Shown piece after piece: positions 6,569-9,664 of a DNA stretch of 9,664 bases. Numbering within the stretch: the first letter of the stretch is position 1; each line of letters starts with the position of its first letter. The position numbers were made by a program, and so were the translations under genes. Location of the stretch: contig DKAS01000221.1 of assembly GCA_002448875.1 (NCBI GenBank), forward strand, positions 10,175-19,838. Reading direction: 5' to 3'. Source of the stretch: Proteobacteria bacterium UBA6920. GTDB taxonomy: Bacteria > Pseudomonadota > Gammaproteobacteria > SG8-11. Under the pieces are notes generated by a model. The model had not been told where the DNA came from. It made no database searches and was given only the letters and a program-made list of their open reading frames with translations.

Positions 6569-7645
6569 CTATCCGGGGACGGGCTTGTCGCTGTAGGACT
6601 GGGCATTGGGCCAGGCATTCAATACCGCTTTGACCAGGGTCGCCAGGGGAATGGCGAAGAAAATGCCCCACATCCCCCAGATGCCGCCAAAAAACAGCAC
6701 GGCGACGATGATGGCCAGGGGATGCAGATTGACGACTTCGGAGAACAATACAGGCACCAGCACATTGCCGTCCAGGGACTGAATGACGGTATAGGCAAAC
6801 ACCAGATACCAGAATTCGTTGCTGTTGCCCCATTGGAAATACGCGATCAGGATGACCGGGAAGGTCACGACCACGGCACCGATATACGGTACCACCACCG
6901 ACAGACCGACCAGGGCGCCGAGCAGCATGGAATAGCGCATGCCGAACAGGGCGAAGACAACGTAGGACACGCCGCCGACGATGAATATTTCCAGAATCTT
7001 GCCGCGCACATAGTTGCCGATCTGCTGATCCATTTCCTGCCAGACCCGGTTGGCAAGACCGCGGCGCTGTGGCAAATAGCGCTTCACCCAGTTCAGAATC
7101 ACGCTCTTGTCCTTGAGAAAGAAGAACACCAGGAACGGCACCAGAATCAGGTAGACCAGCAGGGATATCATCCCGGGCAGTGACAGCAGCCCCTGGGTCA
7201 GCACGTCCTGCCCCTGCTCCAGCATCTGGGTGCGCAGGGCATTGATGATTTCCTTGACCTGCGTTTCCGAAAGCAGGTTGGGATAACTCTGCGGTAACTG
7301 CAGCAGGACGTCCTGGCCTTTGCTGATCATATTGGGCAATTCGCGCACCAACTGCGCAATCTGCCGCGACAGCAGCGGGATCATCCCCAGCACCAGCACG
7401 AACAACACCAGGAGAAACACAGCGAACACCAGCAAAACCACCAGGATACGGCGCACGCCCAGACGTTCCAGCTTGCTGATCACCCCTTCCAGCAGATAGG
7501 CGATGACGATACTGGCGAGCAGCGGAGCGAGGATATGCCCCATCAGCATGACCACGCCAAAACCGAACACCAGCATCATCACCAGGATCACCGTCTGCGG
7601 ATCGGAAAAATTCCGCTGCACCCACTCTTGTAATACTTGTTTCAT
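6569..7645 (-). CDS. perM: AI-2E family transporter / PerM permease
   Basis: A 358-residue inner-membrane protein of the AI-2E exporter superfamily (TqsA/PerM/YtvI type). It is close in length and sequence to E. coli PerM (YfgO, about 353 residues): FSDPQ near the N-terminus, LAPLLASIVIAYLLE (39-53), PFLVFFFLKDKS (170-181), the VPYIGAVVVTFPV core (252-264), and LDGNVLVPVLFSE (291-303) followed by NLHPL. Around seven to eight membrane helices are visible: about 18-56 (two), 67-90, 155-177, 213-237, 240-270 and 278-340 (two). A large amphipathic soluble loop lies between 92 and 154. The transported substrate of PerM is not established; the family name comes from autoinducer-2 export by some members. 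ATG at 7645 overlaps the stop of the preceding gene by 4 bases (ATGA), implying translational coupling. Its closeness to gcvR-bcp matches the E. coli neighbourhood. Confidence 0.92.
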   Translation of the reverse strand: MKQVLQEWVQRNFSDPQTVILVMMLVFGFGVVMLMGHILAPLLASIVIAYLLEGVISKLERLGVRRILVVLLVFAVFLLVLFVLVLGMIPLLSRQIAQLVRELPNMISKGQDVLLQLPQSYPNLLSETQVKEIINALRTQMLEQGQDVLTQGLLSLPGMISLLVYLILVPFLVFFFLKDKSVILNWVKRYLPQRRGLANRVWQEMDQQIGNYVRGKILEIFIVGGVSYVVFALFGMRYSMLLGALVGLSVVVPYIGAVVVTFPVILIAYFQWGNSNEFWYLVFAYTVIQSLDGNVLVPVLFSEVVNLHPLAIIVAVLFFGGIWGMWGIFFAIPLATLVKAVLNAWPNAQSYSDKPVPG

Positions 7646-8001
7646 GATGATTCCCGTGTCGTGCGATAGTGAGCGTAAGCCTTACTGAACACGGCTTCCA
7701 GCTCATTGATTACCTCAACCAGATTGCGCCCCTGCATCACATGCTGCGCCACCAGCCCGGAAGTCTCGTTCAGCAGCTTCGCCTTGTCCAGCATGGGATA
7801 GGTAGCCGTCAGACGCTTGAGCGCACCCACCACTGTCTCCTGCGGCGGGCGGGCGATGACCAGCGGCTCCTGCGCCGCCGCGGGCTCCGACGGTGCCCCG
7901 GCCTGCTGCGCCAGAAACCGCGCAAACGCCAGCAGCGTCGCCTGTTCGGCGGGCGCCAGCCGGCGGTAAACCTCTACCAGATCCTGTTCAGTCGGGTTCA
8001 T
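7642..8001 (-). CDS. Conserved-looking protein of unknown function, coupled to perM
   Basis: A 119-residue protein that I do not recognise. It has no signal peptide or membrane segment. Residues 4-33 form a likely helix (EQDLVEVYRRLAPAEQATLL onward, ending in a FARFLAQQ-type turn). An Ala/Pro/Glu-rich linker follows (35-47), then a second, mostly helical half (55-112) containing ATYPMLDKAKLLNETS and VINELEAVFSKAYAHY. The layout resembles small cytoplasmic adaptor proteins, but no catalytic or metal-binding motif is visible. ATG at 8001 is preferred; a TTG at 8028 would add nine residues and has a poor ribosome site. It ends inside the perM start (ATGA overlap), so the two are translated together and may work together. 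It lies 102 bases after the LysR gene, with a possible promoter between. The gene is judged real from the overlap, clean frame and amphipathic composition. Confidence 0.75.
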   Translation of the reverse strand: MNPTEQDLVEVYRRLAPAEQATLLAFARFLAQQAGAPSEPAAAQEPLVIARPPQETVVGALKRLTATYPMLDKAKLLNETSGLVAQHVMQGRNLVEVINELEAVFSKAYAHYRTTRESS

Positions 8002-8062
8002 GCTTCCGGAGTTGCCGTTGGTCGTCAACCTAACGACCCGGCGTGGTGGATGTTAAGCGGGA

Positions 8063-8096
8063 AGTATAGACCACCTGGCCAGGTCCCTGGACAGGC
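8063..8096 (-). promoter_or_regulatory. Possible promoter region with palindrome before the unknown gene-perM pair
   Basis: On the minus strand a TATACT (8063-8068; 5 of 6 to the -10 consensus) would start a leader of about 55 bases. No good -35 box is seen. Where the spacer would be lies a perfect 12-base palindrome, ACCTGGCCAGGT (8073-8084), next to a further CCAGG on the minus strand, giving three CCWGG motifs in about 20 bases. It could be an operator for an activator-dependent promoter, or part of the LysR gene's 3' end structure; there is no T run. Confidence 0.35.
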
Positions 8097-8103
8097 GACG
8101 TTC

Positions 8104-9015
8104 TCAGTCTTCCGGCGTGGGGTGGTCTTCGCAATACTGGCGGGCAAATTCCAACAATTTTTCAACGGTATGTTGCCGGAATTTCTGCTTCTGGTGGACA
8201 AAGGAAAACGGCCGCTCCAGGCGCGGGTCCAGGTCGATGGCCACCAGGGTCCCCAGGCGCAGCTCCTTGGTCAGGGTGGCCCGGGACAGAATAGTGATGC
8301 CGATACCGGCCTCCACCGCCCCCTTGATCGCCTCCGGACTGCCCAGCTCCATGATGACGTTGAGCTCGGACGTATCCAGACCATTCTCATGCAGGTAATC
8401 GATGATGACTTCCCGGGTGCCGGATCCTTCTTCCCGGCAGATATAAGGATATTCCAATAGCTTTCGCAGAGGAATTCGAGGTTCTTTGGCCAAGGGATGA
8501 TTGGGTGGCACCACGGCCACCAGGCGATCGATACGGCACAACTCCACCGCCAGATTCTTGTTGCTGACGATGGCCTCGACCACGCCCAGATCGATGATAT
8601 TGTTTTCCACCATGGAAACGATACCGTCGCTGTTGGAAACCCGCAGACGAATGTTCACCTCGGGATATTTCTTTTTGAAATCGCCCAACAGGGAAGGCAG
8701 CATGTATTCAGCGATAGTGGTACTGGCGCCGACGATGAGCACCCCGCTGATGTCACCGGTGATCTCCCGCACCGAGTTTTCCATTTCGTGGTAGAGCGAA
8801 AAGATCTGATCGGCGAAACCGAACACACGCTTGCCGGCATCGGTGAGACTGATACGGTTGTGCGTGCGGTCGAACAGACGGGTATTGAAATGTTCCTCCA
8901 GCTGTCGCACCTGAAAGGTCACCGCCGGCTGGGTCATGTGCAGCGCTTCAGCGGCTTTGGTAAAACTGAGAAAACGTGCGACGGTGTGAAAGACTTGGAG
9001 GCGACGATCAGCCAT
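8104..9015 (-). CDS. LysR-type transcriptional regulator (CysL/YeiE/CbbR-like group)
   Basis: A 303-residue regulator of standard LysR length. Residues 1-62 form the winged helix-turn-helix (LQVFHTVARFLSFTKAAEAL, then HMTQPAVTFQVRQLEE and TRLFDRTHNRISLTDAG), followed by a linker helix (about 63-88). From about residue 90 comes the two-lobed effector domain, starting GVLIVGASTTIAEYMLP. That opening, with the later EGSGTRE and ELGSPEAIKGAVEAGIGI motifs, resembles the CysL/YeiE/CbbR group, whose members sense sulfur compounds or central metabolites; the actual ligand is unknown. ATG at 9015 is preferred over ATG at 9021 because AGGG lies at proper distance from 9015 but too close to 9021. The gene follows the RND permease on the same strand but has its own promoter with a symmetric element. 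No CO2-fixation or sulfur genes are in the window to identify its target; perM and its partner directly downstream are candidates. Confidence 0.9.
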   Translation of the reverse strand: MADRRLQVFHTVARFLSFTKAAEALHMTQPAVTFQVRQLEEHFNTRLFDRTHNRISLTDAGKRVFGFADQIFSLYHEMENSVREITGDISGVLIVGASTTIAEYMLPSLLGDFKKKYPEVNIRLRVSNSDGIVSMVENNIIDLGVVEAIVSNKNLAVELCRIDRLVAVVPPNHPLAKEPRIPLRKLLEYPYICREEGSGTREVIIDYLHENGLDTSELNVIMELGSPEAIKGAVEAGIGITILSRATLTKELRLGTLVAIDLDPRLERPFSFVHQKQKFRQHTVEKLLEFARQYCEDHPTPED

Positions 9016-9063
9016 GAGCATTTTCCCTGAAGTGGTAGTGTGCTACCTGCGCAATAGTAACAG

Positions 9064-9091
9064 TTTATAGTTTGAATACAAAACTAGCCAA
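9064..9091 (-). promoter_or_regulatory. Promoter and operator-like inverted repeat of the LysR gene
   Basis: On the minus strand TTGGCT (9086-9091) and TATAAA (9064-9069) are 16 bases apart in an AT-rich stretch. The spacer coincides with a perfect inverted repeat TAGTTT-N7-AAACTA (9068-9086), which includes the T-N11-A form bound by LysR-type regulators. This suggests negative autoregulation, common in the family. The predicted start is about 40 bases before the ATG. The rest of the 103-base gap (9016-9118) shows no terminator for the RND gene. Confidence 0.55.
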
Positions 9092-9118
9092 GGTTATTTT
9101 TAGAGGTATAGACAAAGA

Positions 9119-9664
9119 CTAATCGGCGCTTGCCTCGCCGTGTCCGCCGGCCGGCGCAGAACGGCGGAAGCTGTAATAAGCTACGGGTATAACAATCAGG
9201 GTCAACATCGTCGATACCAGAATACCGAAGATCAAGGAAATCGCCAGACCATTGAAGATCGGGTCATCGATGATGAAAAACGCCCCAATCATCGCCGCGG
9301 CGCCGGTCAGCACGATGGGCTTGGCCCTTACCGCTCCGGAGCGGATCACCGCCTCTTCGAAAGCTATGCCCTGGGCCAGCTGTTCATTGATGAAATCCAC
9401 CAGCAGAATGGAATTACGCACAATGATACCGGCCAGCGCAATCATGCCTATCATCGACGTGGCGGTAAATTTGGCGTCCATGCCCAACAGGGTCAGTAAC
9501 CCGTGTCCCGGCATTACCCCTATGATGGTTAGAGGTATAGGGACCATGATGATCAGAGGCACCAGGTAGGAACGGAACTGCGCCACCACCAGCAAATAAA
9601 TCAGCACCATACCGACCGCATAGGCGATACCCATGTCGCGGAAGGTTTCGTAGGTCACCTGCCA
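9119..9664 (-). CDS. RND-family efflux permease, C-terminal part (cut by window edge)
   Basis: The last 181 codons of a resistance-nodulation-division inner-membrane pump are visible; the gene starts beyond 9664, and the full protein is normally over 1,000 residues. The visible part carries the characteristic C-terminal helix bundle: LIYLLVVAQFRSYLVPLIIM, PIPLTIIGVMPG, then FTATSMIGMIALAGIIVRNS with ILLVDFINEQ, a cytoplasmic AVIRSGAVRAKPIVLT segment, and the final helices (LAISLIFGILVSTMLTLIV and PVAYYSF). The GIIVRNSILLVDFI helix is typical of AcrB/CusA-type pumps; subtype and substrate cannot be decided without the N-terminal and porter domains. In this frame no Met near the window edge is a true start: the codon at 9658 is an internal GTG. 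A LysR gene follows on the same strand after 103 bases; partner adaptor and outer-membrane genes would lie upstream, outside the window. Confidence 0.9.
   Translation of the reverse strand, partial: WQVTYETFRDMGIAYAVGMVLIYLLVVAQFRSYLVPLIIMVPIPLTIIGVMPGHGLLTLLGMDAKFTATSMIGMIALAGIIVRNSILLVDFINEQLAQGIAFEEAVIRSGAVRAKPIVLTGAAAMIGAFFIIDDPIFNGLAISLIFGILVSTMLTLIVIPVAYYSFRRSAPAGGHGEASAD

Noticed and set aside
6507..6596. Small plus-strand frame of 29 codons in the gap after perM
   Set aside because: No ribosome binding site before its ATG, it overlaps the perM end in antisense, and nothing in it is recognisable.
6465..7706. Second minus-strand frame of 413 codons overlapping perM
   Set aside because: Arg/Gly/Ala-rich translation without membrane character; the other frame is plainly PerM.

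Overview
The window looks like the chromosome of a GC-rich gammaproteobacterium, probably from a deep-branching, Chromatiales-like group rather than an enteric. The main reason is the conserved neighbourhood dapA-bamC-purC facing gcvR-bcp, with a PerM-type permease close by, which matches the corresponding region of Escherichia coli. The proteins are typical gammaproteobacterial orthologues: BamC with a lipobox, GcvR with two ACT domains, and the large single-chain form of PurL. No RNA genes, CRISPR arrays, insertion sequences or phage genes were seen. The lineage is an inference from gene order and protein character.

Left block (1-4152, all on the minus strand, read right to left): dapA, bamC, a YycJ/WalJ-like metallo-beta-lactamase-fold hydrolase, purC and the first 222 codons of purL. 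The gaps are 17, 7, 28 and 12 bases, so this is very likely one operon. It combines lysine/peptidoglycan precursor synthesis, outer-membrane assembly and purine synthesis. A promoter with a perfect TATAAT -10 box precedes dapA.

Middle block (4324-5774, plus strand): gcvR, bcp (PrxQ-type peroxiredoxin) and a half-size EamA-family membrane protein, closely spaced and divergent from dapA. A hemerythrin-like gene converges on this block, with only 8 bases between the stop codons.

Right block (5783-9664, all minus strand): an RND efflux permease (only its 3' end), a LysR-type regulator with its own promoter and a symmetric operator-like element, an unrecognised 119-residue protein overlapping perM by 4 bases (ATGA), perM, a weak terminator, and the hemerythrin-like gene.

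Most of the window is ordinary core chromosome, and I see no clear new multi-gene system. The items most worth a second look are the hemerythrin-like protein with a depleted metal-ligand set, the unknown protein coupled to perM, the MBL hydrolase inside the dapA-bamC-pur operon, the peroxiredoxin without the usual second cysteine, and the inverted repeat inside the LysR promoter. Long open frames run antisense to purL/purC, bamC, dapA and perM; these are side effects of GC-rich codon use, not genes.
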